Shown here piece by piece: positions 43,240 to 54,747 of a stretch of DNA of 64,000 nucleotides. A model generated the notes under the pieces. That model worked only from the letters and a program-made list of their open reading frames with translations. It was not told the DNA's origin and did no database searches. Position 1 is the first letter of the stretch; every line of letters starts with the position of its first letter. A program made the translations under genes and the position numbers. Source of the stretch: Rhexocercosporidium sp. MPI-PUGE-AT-0058 (Eukaryota; Ascomycota; Leotiomycetes; Helotiales); NCBI GenBank assembly GCA_020746875.1, contig JAGTJL010000011.1, forward strand, positions 1,364,001 to 1,428,000. The letters are read 5' to 3'.

Positions 43240-45516
43240 ATGCCAACCCAACCAAAATCGTCTTGGAGTGATCAAAAGCATCTCTTCCGTGGTCTCAAAA
43301 ATGAATTGCAAAGACAACTAGTTGTCGCCGAGTCTGGCAGCTTGACTCGTGGGAACGACCCACTCATTACCCTCAAGCACATGGGTCCAGAATATTGCTA
43401 TCAGTTGAGAGCGATGGCTGACCATGTGGAAAGTATGCATTTCTGGTTTCACAGCAGATGTACTTGAGATAGCTGACGAGACCAATTTCGACGCTCAAGA
43501 CCTCGAGTCCCATCAGAACTGTGATGAAAACACCGGTGCTTCTCGCAGAAGCCGCACTTCCCCTCTCCCGAACGTGGAATTATTTTGGCAGATCCCGGCG
43601 TTCTGCGAACCATCATCCCAATACATTGATGTCAAGCTCTGCCGTTCCATGTCTGCTGATTTGAACGACCCTATTGCTCACAATGGAGAGTTTTGGGGTT
43701 CAGACAAGCTTCATGAGTGGGCTTCCGTTGAGGAGTCTTCCATCCTCTTGGTGCAAGGCGACCACCAATGTTCGGATGAAATCGTAGAGATTGTGACAGA
43801 CCTGATTCAGTATCTCGAAGAAAATGACCAGCTAGCTGTATGGATCCCATATGACTGGGCAATCTCCACGAACTTCCAACACGCTGATGATGTTTTAAAA
43901 CAACTCGCTGTCCAAACTCTACAAGAAAAGATATATCTTCATTTCGATATTAATTTAGCCCAAGTCGTCAAACTCTTCCAACTGAACTCGGAAAGTCAGA
44001 CAAGGACTAATTGGTTCGACGTCCTGCAGTTTCTGCTTCGAGGAATGACAAACCTCTATATGGTCATCGATCTCGGAGTACTTGAAGCAAGATGTGAGAC
44101 AGCGTCTTCTTGGATAAACCAGTTCTCGAGGTTATTTGAAAGGCTTCGACTTGAAGACTCTGCGGTCCTGAAGGTTGTCTTACTTAATACTTGGCCACTA
44201 CCAACAAGCTCTCCGAAGCCTCCGACCATTGACATCCACTCTCGCAGCGGACCTGTACATCTAGAGAGAATACGCCGGGCTGCGCGAAGCGAGGGAACTA
44301 GATATTTACCCTTCCCGACTTATAAGTCCAAAATAAGAGCGTCTCAATCTACAGTCAGTTTCTATGCCCATCTCAGTCTCGCTTGATACTGACATCTTCA
44401 TTCTCAGCACTTAGATGAAACCTCATCAAGCGATACAGATCGATTGATAGGCGAAGTAGTAGCAGCGAAAGGAGCCGCAAAAGGGCCAGCATCCTGGTTC
44501 ACACAGATGAAATCATTCGAGAGGTTAATCGACGCATCAAGAAAGGAGCCAGATGCCGCCCACCCACGAGTCAAGATCGCAATTCTGGACACGGGTCTAG
44601 ACCTGACCCACCCCGATATCGTCCAGGCGCAAAAAAATGGGCGACTTCAGTACTGGGACTTTGTTGACAAGACCGAGGACATCAAAGATGACGATGGACA
44701 TGGCACACCTTGTACTTCAATTGCTCTGAAGTATGCCCCTAATGCCGAGATCTTCGTAGGCCGAGTATTTCGGAAAAGCGAGGCGGATACCGACAGCTGC
44801 GGTATTCTCACCACGGTCAGTCCGGCTTATAAGTGCCCGTCTTTTTGAAAACGAGCCCAGCTAATCATGCGATACAGGCCATCCGTCACGCCGCCGAAAA
44901 ATGGAAAGTCGACATCATCTCCCTATCCCTCGGCTTCACAGAAGACGACGATGACCTTCGAGAAGTAATCCGAGCCGCCAGCACTAGGATCCTCATCTTC
45001 GCTTCCGCCGCAAACAATACCATCAACGAGGTGAAACCCATTCGGTTCCCCGCCAGCATGACTGAAGTAATCTGCATCTTCTCGTCGAACTCTTTTAGTC
45101 GGCCCTCGGATTTCAACCCCGACCCTAGATTCGATCGACCGAACCTGACCTTCCCAGGCGAGAAAGTGAGGGGTGCTTGGCCGTCCACACTGACTGATGC
45201 CGAGACAATCGAGCGGAAAGGAGCCACGTATAAAGATCAATCTGGGACCTCATGCTCCGCTTCACTCGCAGCTGCTGTTGCTGCAGGTGTTCTCGAGTTC
45301 GCTTGGCAGGAGAGGACGCCGCCTGTCCGCCGCGTGAACCAGTTGAAGCATTATACCGGCATGACGCAGCTTTTCATAACCCGCATGGTCGACGATTATA
45401 AAGTCGGAGATAATAGCTATAACTATGTAAAGCCTTGGAAACTCATCTCGACGAGCTGTCGGAAGGATGAGATTAATGTGCTGATATCGGATGTGTTGGA
45501 GAACATGAAGAAGTAG
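43240..45516 (+). CDS. Subtilisin-like protease with a STAND-like N-terminal region
   Basis: A 706-residue S8 serine protease. Exons 43240-43432, 43473-44353, 44408-44815, 44878-45516; the first intron is only 40 bp, two donors are GTCAGT. The protease occupies residues about 410-640 with a full triad: Asp419 (VKIAILDTGLDLTHPDI), His456 (DDDGHGTPCTS) and Ser619 (DQSGTSCSASLAAA). Asn541 in ASAANN is the likely oxyanion residue. There is no signal peptide, so it is intracellular. Residues about 130-330 read like a fungal NACHT/STAND region (EFWGSDKLHEWASVEESSIL, LLVQGD, VWIPYDWAI, LKQLAVQTLQEK, YMVIDLGVLEAR), but where the P-loop GxxGxGKS should be there is GDHQCSDE. NTP binding is therefore doubtful. 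Intracellular subtilisins of this kind are known partners in fungal cell-death systems. The N-terminal domain assignment is my inference. Confidence 0.85.
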
Positions 45517-45722
45517 GAGGCAAAAGCATGCTTCACTTGTCCTTTCTTACCAAGAGGTTTGATACCGAATCGACACGAACTCCTTCAGTTCGGATCTGAG
45601 ACGAGAATTCAAAGACTGTTCCTGAATATTGAATCTACGAAACAGTTTGCGCTACTGATGTAAGAATGAAAACCCTACCTACTACGACAAAGAACCCCTC
45701 AAATAACGGAAACCAAGCTTTC
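45517..45722. other. Convergent spacer, subtilisin and cystathionine synthase genes
   Basis: 206 bp between two 3' ends. No feature beyond probable 3' untranslated sequence. Confidence 0.5.
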
Positions 45723-47478
45723 CTACGATCTCACCGCATCAGCAAACACCAACGCAGCCTTGAAATCACCCAACAGAAGTTCCGTTTCCTCAAGACCAAC
45801 AGCAACCCTAATCTGGGTCTCCCTCAGATCCCTCTCTCCCGCCCAATCAAGCTGCTTCCCATACAGCGCCTTGACATACGGCAGCGCGAGCGTAAGGTGC
45901 GCACCCAGATGCGGGCCGATGTGCACATTGAGATTATTGTAGAACGCCTGCGTCGCTTCCACGGTCTTGAGCTCGACTGTCAATAAACACCCATACCCGG
46001 GCGTGAAATCCGCAGTGGGCTTACACATGCGTGATGTGTAGAATGGGAGGGTTGGGGACGTAGTTGGGTAGTAGACTTTCGCTACGCTGCTGTTTGGGTC
46101 CTCGGCTTGGGTTTGCAGGTAGTTGACTAGGGATAGAGCATTGTTGTTCAGGATCGCTGAGCGAGCCATGTAATCCCGACTGTTCTTCTCGAGTGTCTCG
46201 GCGTCGCCGCTGTAGAACCTATTCTGGTATTTCTCCTCGAACAGAGCTTTCAGACCTGCATATTTGGCAGACGATGGATTCAACACTGCGCTCGCAGCCA
46301 TGACGTCCGCGTACCCGGAGAACGACTTTGTCAGCGACGAAACCACGATATCAGCCCCGTCGTCTCCGAGTAAATCGATGTTGCAGAAACTGCCAACTGT
46401 GTCATCGACGATGAGGATGAAATCGTATTCCGTAGCCAACTCCCTCAACCTAGCCAGATCAGGCGTCGTGATGAGTGGGTTGGCAGGAAATTCCGTCCAG
46501 AGCGCCTGGATCTTCCGACCCTCTTTCTTCTCAGCCTTGAGGTATTCCTCGAGCTCGAGGAGTTCCTCTGCGGTGCCGAGACCGAGGAACTTATAGCCCG
46601 GTCCGAAATCCTCGAAGATGTGCGGGGTGCTGTGGAATGCAAAGCCGAAGAGTACGGATTGCGCGTTGTATTTGCTGAGCAGGAATTGGTGCAGCGTGTA
46701 GATGGATGCCATGCCTGTCTGGAAAAGGTAGACGTCTTCAGCCATGACTTGCGCTTTTCTTGGGGCGATCGGTGCGCGTTCAAGTAAGCCGGCGATGCGC
46801 TCCCGGAGAATCTTGTCGGCGGGTGAGATCTCAACAATGGGTGCGGGCTCGTCCTCGGTAACTTCGTGCAGCAGATCCAAGTGCTTGAGGCTCTCCTCTG
46901 CTAATCGCGATGAGATGCCCACGCCAGGATTGATCCAGAATTGGGCGACGATAGACATCTTCGTGATCGGGTAGAAGACGGCGTAGAATCGGACGTTAAT
47001 GTCTAAGAGTTTGATGGTTATGTCTTCTGGTGCCAGAGCGTCGTCTCCTCGTGCGGATGAGGTGGCGTATTTCTTGCACTCGGTTGCGGATTCTGGTGCT
47101 GAGAAGAGGAGGACAGCTTGTCCTTCCTTGCCGAACTTTTGTAGCACGGCGGCGAAGAGCTGTGTGGGTTTTTGTCAGCTTGGAACATCATAATTATACA
47201 TCCTCACGGAGTGATGTTCAAGTGTTGATATCGCATTGATGATGAGGCCGTTTGTAAGTGCAGTGATGGGAATGAGAAGGATGTAAACAGAAACTCACAG
47301 CTTTGACATCCTTATGCGGCACGATCCTCGGGTAGAAACTCGTAGTGGCCTGAATGAAGCTCGGATCCCTCTCCATGAGCCTCAGCATACTCGCCCAGCC
47401 TGGCATATGGATGGTGATAGCATGGCGAGGATGCGGTGGGAGGGATCCCAAATGAGGGGTTTGGAGTTTGGTCGACAT
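45723..47478 (-). CDS. Cystathionine gamma-synthase (fungal type)
   Basis: A PLP enzyme that joins cysteine to an O-acylhomoserine to give cystathionine in transsulfuration. Two exons: 47478-47299 and 47159-45723; 538 residues, the usual length of the fungal STR2/MET-7 type. Exon 1 has PPHPRHAITIHMPGWASMLR, the characteristic fungal opening, and TSFYPRIVPHKDVK. In exon 2, YLFQTGMASIYTLHQFLL is the substrate/PLP phosphate region, ILIVDDTVGSFCNIDLL carries the PLP-nitrogen Asp, and SSLTKSFSGYADVMA holds the Schiff-base Lys. The tail (GLEETELLLGDFKAAL) is intact. The exon 1 start is supported by family resemblance. Convergent with the subtilisin gene. Confidence 0.92.
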
Positions 47479-48412
47479 ATTTTCGCGTGTTGGATGGTTT
47501 AGAATATGTATGCAACCCAGCTTCAACCGATATTCCAGAAAAGAAGGATATCTGTGGGAGAGGGAAAGGTTGCGGTGGGAAAATGGGAAGATATGTCGCT
47601 CGAGTCCGCTACTAAGCGAGCTTACCTACTCTGTTTGTCCTGGGCCGTGAGGATGCCCCCCCCTTGTTGGTTTGTTGTCCGTGTCCCGCCGTGTCGTGTC
47701 ACGAAGTCACGCTCTGGTCTGCTTTGTCCAGACTCAAGCCTTCCAGCCTTCCAGCAAGCCTTCGGATGTGAGGGGCAAAGCTGAGCCCTTAGTCCCGCCA
47801 GGTCCTCTAGCGTAAAATATCCATTCACATCAAACTCTCTCGTGTCAGGTCCCTCTCACAGAGGAAGAAGAATCCTGTCCTTACTTGCCCAATAAACCTC
47901 GACCAGCCGGCAAACAGTCAAGAGAGGGGCGAGGCTGGTCCCTATGTTATGTAGGTATATGTAGGTTGTGCTTTCTGAAGAGAGGCACACGAGTTGATTG
48001 GTGGGTGCTACGATGCAAGAATGGGGGTTGTCAGCCTTGCATGTAAATACCCCCTCATTCGCTTCGCTTCGTTGACCAGGAATTGCCGACTCGCCGAGAC
48101 CGAAGCCCATCAAAAAAGCACATGCGAAAGGGAAGGTTGCATCGATGGCCTAAGTTTGTAATGATTATTAGTGGATGAAAGACGAGATGTGATCAGATGA
48201 GATGACATTAGATGAGACGAGCTTAGTCCAGGTTGCTGATGACTGATCACCTGCTTGGTTTAAAATAGAAATTATCGAGAGTCTAGTATCTCGCTTGAAC
48301 AAGACAGCCAAAATCAAAGCATCTAGCTCTCCTCAGCGCTTTCTATTCGCTATGCTACCGCGGAACAGGCGGTCTATAACTCGCAAAACCATACCCCTTC
48401 CCCTGAAATCCG
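47479..48412. other. Intergenic, upstream of cystathionine gamma-synthase
   Basis: No gene seen. Contains the promoter of the minus-strand synthase and the 3' flank of the Zn2Cys6 gene. 48050-48080 repeats CGCTTCG. No control site can be named. Confidence 0.4.
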
Positions 48413-50483
48413 TCACCTCCCGTCCGCACCACTCTCCAACATCCTCCTCCAATCCCTCGGCCCAATATCACTCAACTCTCTAATCGCCAACTTCATCTTC
48501 TCATAATGCCTCTTCACACCCTCCATCCACCCCAACTGTCTCCTCGCATTAACACCCTCCTCACCCTCAACAGTTGCTAAACTCTCAAACACCCTACTAG
48601 CCAGCACTGTTGCGTTCGCAGTTCTGAAAATCGAACAGGTCCCGAAATCAGATGACCAGATATAGTGCAGAGATTTACGGATACTAATCGCGAGATCGAC
48701 TTGGGCGTGTCGGATCAGGGTATAGGTTTGAGATGGAGGAGATTGAGATGTGGAGGTAAGGATGTGGTGGTCAAGTGTGTGTTGTGAGAAGGTGGTGGGG
48801 TTGGAGAGGAGTTGTTGGTGGTAAGCGGATGGTGTGGACGGCGTATGGAAGGGGAGGTTATGCTTCCACTGCAAGGCTTGAGCGTAGGCATCGTAGAGAA
48901 GAATTCTTGCGCCCCAGTAGTGCATCAATGCCTGCGCAATCCAGAAGAAAGAGAATTGATAAGAGGGCCCGAAATCAAAGTCCGGGTGGTGGGAGGTATT
49001 TTCTGGTTCGCCCCAGAATGGACTAGGGTATAAGTCGTGGACGTGGGCATACCATGCTGAGAGCTCGGTAGTGAAGTGTTTGAATTGGCTGCAGATATGT
49101 TCGAATTGTCGATCGTTCTCTTCATTCCATGGTAGGTGGAGGAGATCGTCTGATCGCTCGACGAGTTTTGGGATGAAGATCGTGATATCTTCCAGGTTTT
49201 CGTAGAAATCGGAACTCCCTTTGCCATCAATATCTGCTGGTAAGGGTGGGCGTTTGGCATATGCTAATGGACAGCTTTTCCTGGCGCCGCATGAGTTATA
49301 GATCTTCGAATTTATCAGCTTGTGTCTCCATATTTGACGGTGTGTCTTACAGCTAAAGTCCTAAAGACGTAATAGCATTTAATTTCCTCCGGTCGAGTTA
49401 GATTCGAAGCATTGATTGCCATCCCCAAGATCTGAGCTCCTTTGATATGCTCCATAAATCCACCAGCTTGAGCGATCACCGAATCATACAGCTGGAGCAT
49501 GTCAGAACAACAATAGGCATCGACTTGATCCGAAGAAGACATACCTCATACAAGCACATGATATTACAAACAGCCAACATCCTCGCATCAGTTCGCTGCC
49601 GCCTCGCAGCGACTTGCAACTCGTTCAGAGCATTTCCATAACACAGCCGACCGTTCCTTAGAATGTTCTGGTCGTTCGAGGCCTTCCCCAGATGGATCAA
49701 AGTTACGGCTTGGAGGGCGTGCTCTAGCAGAGGGTCATCGAAGGCATAGGATGGGAGATCGGCGAACCAGTTCCGTACAATCTCAGTTTTCGAGGGGATG
49801 ACGACAAAGAATTTGAAGTCGAGGCTCGTGCATGTTGCGAATAACTGCAGAAGGTTCGCCGCGGCTGTCGAAGGGGAGTTTAGGATGGACTTTGTGTCGA
49901 TGTATAGCCTGTGTCGGTAACTGCGCTGATGATTGTTGGGAGGAAGTTCGGCGAGTGCTTTGGTGAAGCTTGCATTTCCCTTGTACCATGGTGACAGTCC
50001 CTGGGCTTCTATCCCGGGAGTGTGCGGGCTGGTTGCCTTTGGTAGTAAACGATGTGTTGTTGTTTTGGAAGTCTGTAACTTTCTGCTCCCGCCTTGTCTT
50101 GAAACCAAGTCTTTGCCTGTTGTATTCCTAAGACAGTTAGTGGATTAGCAAATCTGCGACAGTAATTCTAGACGGAAGGGGAGGACTGGTTTGGTAATCC
50201 TGCGCACCACCCTTCCACACTCGGTTTGTCCGCTATGCCAACTCTTTCCACTGTCGGCGATGTGGAGATGCTAGAGTAACTCACACAAATTCCAATTCCT
50301 TTTCTTCATATCCAGGGCAGACAAAACCATTTTTCAAACATCGAGAACAGCCCGGTTGCTCCGCAGGACACTGCTTCAAATTAGCTACCACTCATCCATC
50401 CCACCTGCCAACAGAGTCGAAGTTACCTTTATTTTCCGTCTCCTGCATTCCCGGCATCTGACTTTATACAGTCGTCCCACCAT
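48413..50483 (-). CDS. Zn2Cys6 fungal transcription factor
   Basis: Five exons: 50483-50427, 50370-50285, 50127-49545, 49491-49351, 49303-48413; 585 residues. The DNA-binding cluster is at residues about 10-38, split by an intron right after the first half: CRECRRRKIK joined to CPAEQPGCSRCLKNGFVC. This fits C-x2-C-x6-C-x6-C-x2-C-x6-C exactly only if the acceptor CAG at 50371 is used. PGYEEKELEF follows. The rest is helical, as in the fungal-specific regulatory region (ELPPNNHQRSYRHRLYID, FADLPSYAFDDPLLEHALQA, ILGMAINASNLTRPEEIK). The C-terminal part ends RDWRRMLESGADGR. It may regulate the P450/PKS pair 4-8 kb away, but local regulators also control unrelated targets. Confidence 0.88.
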
Positions 50484-52759
50484 CTCGATCCCTTCTCTGC
50501 AAAGATGTCCAAACCCGCGCTAGACCAAGATATTAGACCAAGATATCTCCTGATCTCCGTTCTCAACCGCTGCTAAAGACCCGTTCGAAAAACTTCCTTC
50601 GCTTGATTATTGGGCACACGTCAGAGCGACCTGCAGAAGATCAAAGATGCAGGCAGGTACATGGCATTTGACTACGGATATATATCAAAATCCGGACACA
50701 TCGTGCGCCTCTACTTCTTCGTATTTTCCGCCGTCTAATTTGTTGCTAGAAAGCCCTACCGGGTACCCCAGATGTCCTCTTCACAAATAGAAGTAAAGTA
50801 GTCTGCACCGAACGATTTGCCTATTCGGGATTTCCGTAGGGCTGGTTCTTGAGCCTTTGCTAAATAGGGAAGTCATCTGCGAAGCTAGTTTTGGCGCGAT
50901 CGTTGAGGTGGGTTTAGTCTCTGTAGATCCCTTAGGAGGGATCGGGGACGGTAGATCGTGGGATCCGGAGGTCTGGATGCTGGAATGTTAATGGTTAAGA
51001 GGACGACTGTAGGGCTGGCAATCTACCATTATCCTCTTTAACTTCACTGATTCTCCCAGAGATTTTTCTAATACTCCGCGTTCGGAAGCGGCCCTGCTTC
51101 CATAATTACAGCTATAATATAATATGTGAATCGTCCAAAGCCCCAAGTTCTTGTAAAGACTCCTCTACTCATTTGGCACATCCGCGCCTGATGCCTCCAG
51201 CCATTCCACGTTCATGAGTCAGGCTTCTCCTGAGAATTGCCGACTGTCTCCAGTCTACATACTCCACTCCGATCTGGCTTCTGTCTTTTGGGCGCCCTGT
51301 TGTATCCACCACTCATCATCAAGACAGGGTATATGGGCGTAGTTGGATATATATCATTCCAGACTTTCGTACCAACTTCAAAGCCATGCATAATACACGA
51401 GCTGTATCCGCAATAACAATGCTCTCAAAATAATCTTTGTTTCTAACCTGTAGCTGCTTGGATGGGAGAGAGACGGGAGGTTTAATATATTGACATAGAC
51501 ATCGAGGACGTCTCTGAATTTGCGCTCAATATCGCTGATTACGAGGTCTTCCGCCCACTCAAAGATCCGACTGACCGAGACGGGGGTGAAGATATATTGC
51601 TATTATAAACAGTTCCTAAGCTGGCTCCAACAGTACATAGGTTAAGCTAGTAACAGCTATGCTGTGTTTATTCTTTATTCGAGGTGGTTTGTCGGCCTCG
51701 AGCATCTAATTATATACACCTCACTCGAACGATCCCCCATTTGACCACCACTACCCACCACTACCACAAGGAGAATAAAACATACTACAAAGGATGAATA
51801 TTGCTCCCAAGATGCATGTCATAGTCGACAGGTTGAGGCTGTTGAAGTTGAAGTCACTAATACTGATCCTCTGAAGCTTTCGACGTGACCGGGACCGTAA
51901 CCACACCCACCAACACAGTCGCGATCAAGACCTCAAGTTCCTCATTCTCCGTCTTGGTCCTTTTCGGTCGAATACCCTCAAGTTCATCGTCACCCCTGTC
52001 CCCGCCTTCGCCTCTGCCGTCCCACTTTCCTTTATCCATACGCCAGACAGATCTGCCGTCAACTTCTACAAGAGAAAAACGGTGGAAGCGCACACTATTG
52101 CAAGATTGGCAGAAGGAAAAAAACTATGGATTAGAATGACTGTAGTACAAACAACAGAAGTCATCTCTCTGCGAGGAGGACAGGGAAGAGGGGGAAAACA
52201 ACAGCTGTCCATCGGAGGAAGACAAGACCGCGTCGAGAATAAAATCAAGAAAAAGAACAGCAGCAGTAAGAAGAAATGGAAAAGGAACATCAAAGTCGCT
52301 CAAGAATGACTTTAATAAAGCACAACCACAGGAAATTTCTATACTGAATACAAAGTAACAGAGCTGAAAGACCTTGCTGTGAAAATTATTCGTCCAATCC
52401 TTTAGCAAAATTCAACTTCCAATCCCCCACCACCACCTCTCCTTTTTCTCTAATTTTATATCGGATTTCATAGTTTTCATTTTGCTAACAGATCTGTTTT
52501 ATTTTTTGAAATCAAGTCTTCTAATCGTGAACGTAACGCCTATCAAATTACAACGTTGCGCACCGCCATTCCGCCACTCGGTCACACTTCGCGACAAAAC
52601 CAGATCCAATCCTTGTATAGTACCAAATTACCGTATAGACATTATTCTTCCTCAGTTAAGCCACGTATTTTTTAATATATTTCGGTTTTACTATTATCTT
52701 AATCTAAATTTTAAAAATAAAGAAAATTATTAAAAGTAAGTAAATAAAAAAGCGGTATG
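50484..52759. other. Intergenic; no supportable gene
   Basis: 2.3 kb. 51885-52310 holds overlapping plus-strand frames (one Ser/Pro-rich, one Lys-rich ending KKKNSSSKKKWKRNIK) with no domain. 52480-52750 is AT-rich and RIP-like, with CACCGCCATTCCGCCACTCGG (52561-52580) and TTAAGCGAGGTG (52759-52770) that resemble scraps of the Fot1 terminal repeat. Confidence 0.4.
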
Positions 52760-53715
52760 TTAAGCGAGGTGAAGTCTCCACTTATCGTATCCGCCAACAT
52801 TTTGTGGGAACTCATCAGCTTCGAGCATCTTACTCAAAATGCAACTCCAAGCCTTCTGATCCGTCCTATCTTTTTGCAAATAAAAGCCAGCACTCAGCCT
52901 CGGCTTTGTCGCTATCCAGAACTTGGGGTAATACGCTGCAGATTCCCAGTCGAGGATTCCAACCATAGTTCCGTTCACTACCATAATATTTGTCGGTCCA
53001 AGATCAGCATGATAGAAGTAGAATAGACTTCCGACATCAAGATCAGATTCTGGTGCGACAGCAGAGAGGTGTGAGGCTAGGGCTTTGGACGAGAATGGCC
53101 CTATTGGTCTCGGTATAACGACGGATGAGACATGTCTGCCGTGCTATGGAGAAACGGCTCAACAACAGCGCGTCCAGTAGCACTTTCGAATCTGCAGGAC
53201 GAAATCGAGGCAAGCTTACGGCAATATTCGACGACCTTACTGGCAATCTGCAACCGTTGATTTGGTGCAAGTCGAGACCATTCGTTGTCTAAAGTCTGTC
53301 CTGGAATACGTCTTAAAATGAGGAATGTCCTATTCCACTCGCGGTCAATCCACGTATGAATAACCTCTGGAACGGGAACCTCCGGCGCCTCTTCTCTAAT
53401 GAACGCAATAGTCTTGCTCTCAAGCTCCATCCCTTCACGCTAGGCCTTCACCTTGCAAAATGCGTTTGCCCCAATGCTCCAAACTGCCGCCGAGGTTCCA
53501 CCCCCATGTACTAATCCCGCCTCTGAACCGTCTTCTAGCGACAAAATCTCTCCCTCTGCCCTTTCGCGGAGATAGAAGGTGCCATCGCCGTCTTCCCAGC
53601 TAACGATCGCGTTCGCAGGATTGGGTGTCAAGACTCATTCGCAGACTTTGGAGGAGTCCATTATCCAGCGGTCTGGAGTGAGTTGGCGTATAGAGACGCC
53701 TATCGGGGGTGTCAT
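52760..53715 (-). pseudogene. Aminoglycoside-phosphotransferase-like gene, inactivated
   Basis: Encodes the APH/choline-kinase-like fold common in fungi (small-molecule kinase). Reading down the minus strand: MTPPIGVSIRQL, then after a stop ANAIVSWEDGDGTFYLRERA and SIGANAFCKVKA. After a second stop come REGMELESKTIAFIREEAPE with VPEVIHTW and RTFLILRRIPGQTL. The Brenner motif HADLGPTNIM lies at about 53010-52980, and GILDWESAAYYPKFW follows. Damage: TGA at 53635-53637 after VCE, TAG at 53440-53442 after KVKA (Trp in relatives, TGG to TAG), and a one-base deletion near 53115. The deletion moves the frame between SHPSLY and PRPIGPFSS. The stops are G-to-A type. No intron explains them. Catalytic residues are otherwise present. 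Confidence 0.82.
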
Positions 53716-54747
53716 TTTACTACTCAGAATTAGCCATCTGTGCCTGCGGCTTTCAGCATGTGCGTGATGAGTACCAATACATGTTACACCTATGACCCGA
53801 GCTTCGATTCTAGTCGTCTCAATGGCAGTGTTGACCCAGGAATTGTCGTTGATCTCCTGTATCGATTTGTTGATAGGACGGGCTTCAACCAACATTGTAT
53901 GTCCAGGATGGGGGAAGGACAGTCCAAAAAGGACAGGTCAAGCGGTGTGTAGACGACCGAACGGATGGCTTTTCGATGTCAAGGCGGAAAGCTGGCCACT
54001 TGTCGGAGAAAAAAGCACCCGTCAAAGGCGGTGACTGGTTCATGGAAACACAAAAGTTTTTTATTCCTGTCCGCTCTAATGATAAATCCTAAAGGGCAGT
54101 AGTAATGTGTCACATGACCTGATTTATTCAATTACACGTGATCATCCGGAAGCCTGGTTGACCTTCGACATAAGTTAACTTGAGACTTGGAATCCGGGCC
54201 TTGGAATCCGGGCCTTCAGCATCCCAATAGAAGCCAACTCTACTATAAGTACCACGTAATCCTCACGAAGTTCAACCGCCTATCGTTTTCGGTCACCGCT
54301 TGAGCTACCAAGGGGTTGGGGGTGGGGGTGGGGGTGGTCTGTATATCTCTGAGGGGTCGTCTGTGTCTCATTCCTCCGTTACAAGCATTAAAACTCTAGT
54401 GACATGACTAGCGAAATGATAAGGTTTGTTACTTCTGCAGCCAAGGGGAGTGCCAGAAATAAGACGAGAGCATGGATACATTGGCGTTCTCACGAAAGAT
54501 AAAGAGTGGAGAACTACAGAAAGTGACGGAGGGGGAGGATTTAGATTTCGCTACGAAGCCAACTAGGAAACTTTGAGTTCAACCAGGGGGAGCACCATCA
54601 TCGATAACATTTGCCAACAACCCAACTGAGCGATAGCGGTCAATCTTTTTCAAACATCCTGTTGACCACTGGATACGACGACAGTACTGCAGTCATAAAA
54701 TTTGTGTTAATTCAATCCCGATCGTGCTGGCCTACAACACCTACAAT
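53716..54747. other. Intergenic; upstream of the P450
   Basis: No gene seen. A 14-bp word CTTGGAATCCGGGC is repeated in tandem at 54188-54216, and a GGGGGTGGGGGTGGGGGTGG run lies at 54314-54335. 54720 side is the P450 leader. Confidence 0.45.

Noticed and set aside
52559..52770. A further Fot1 copy upstream of the APH pseudogene
   Set aside because: Only two short words resemble the terminal repeat and no transposase sequence lies between them. Insufficient to call an element.
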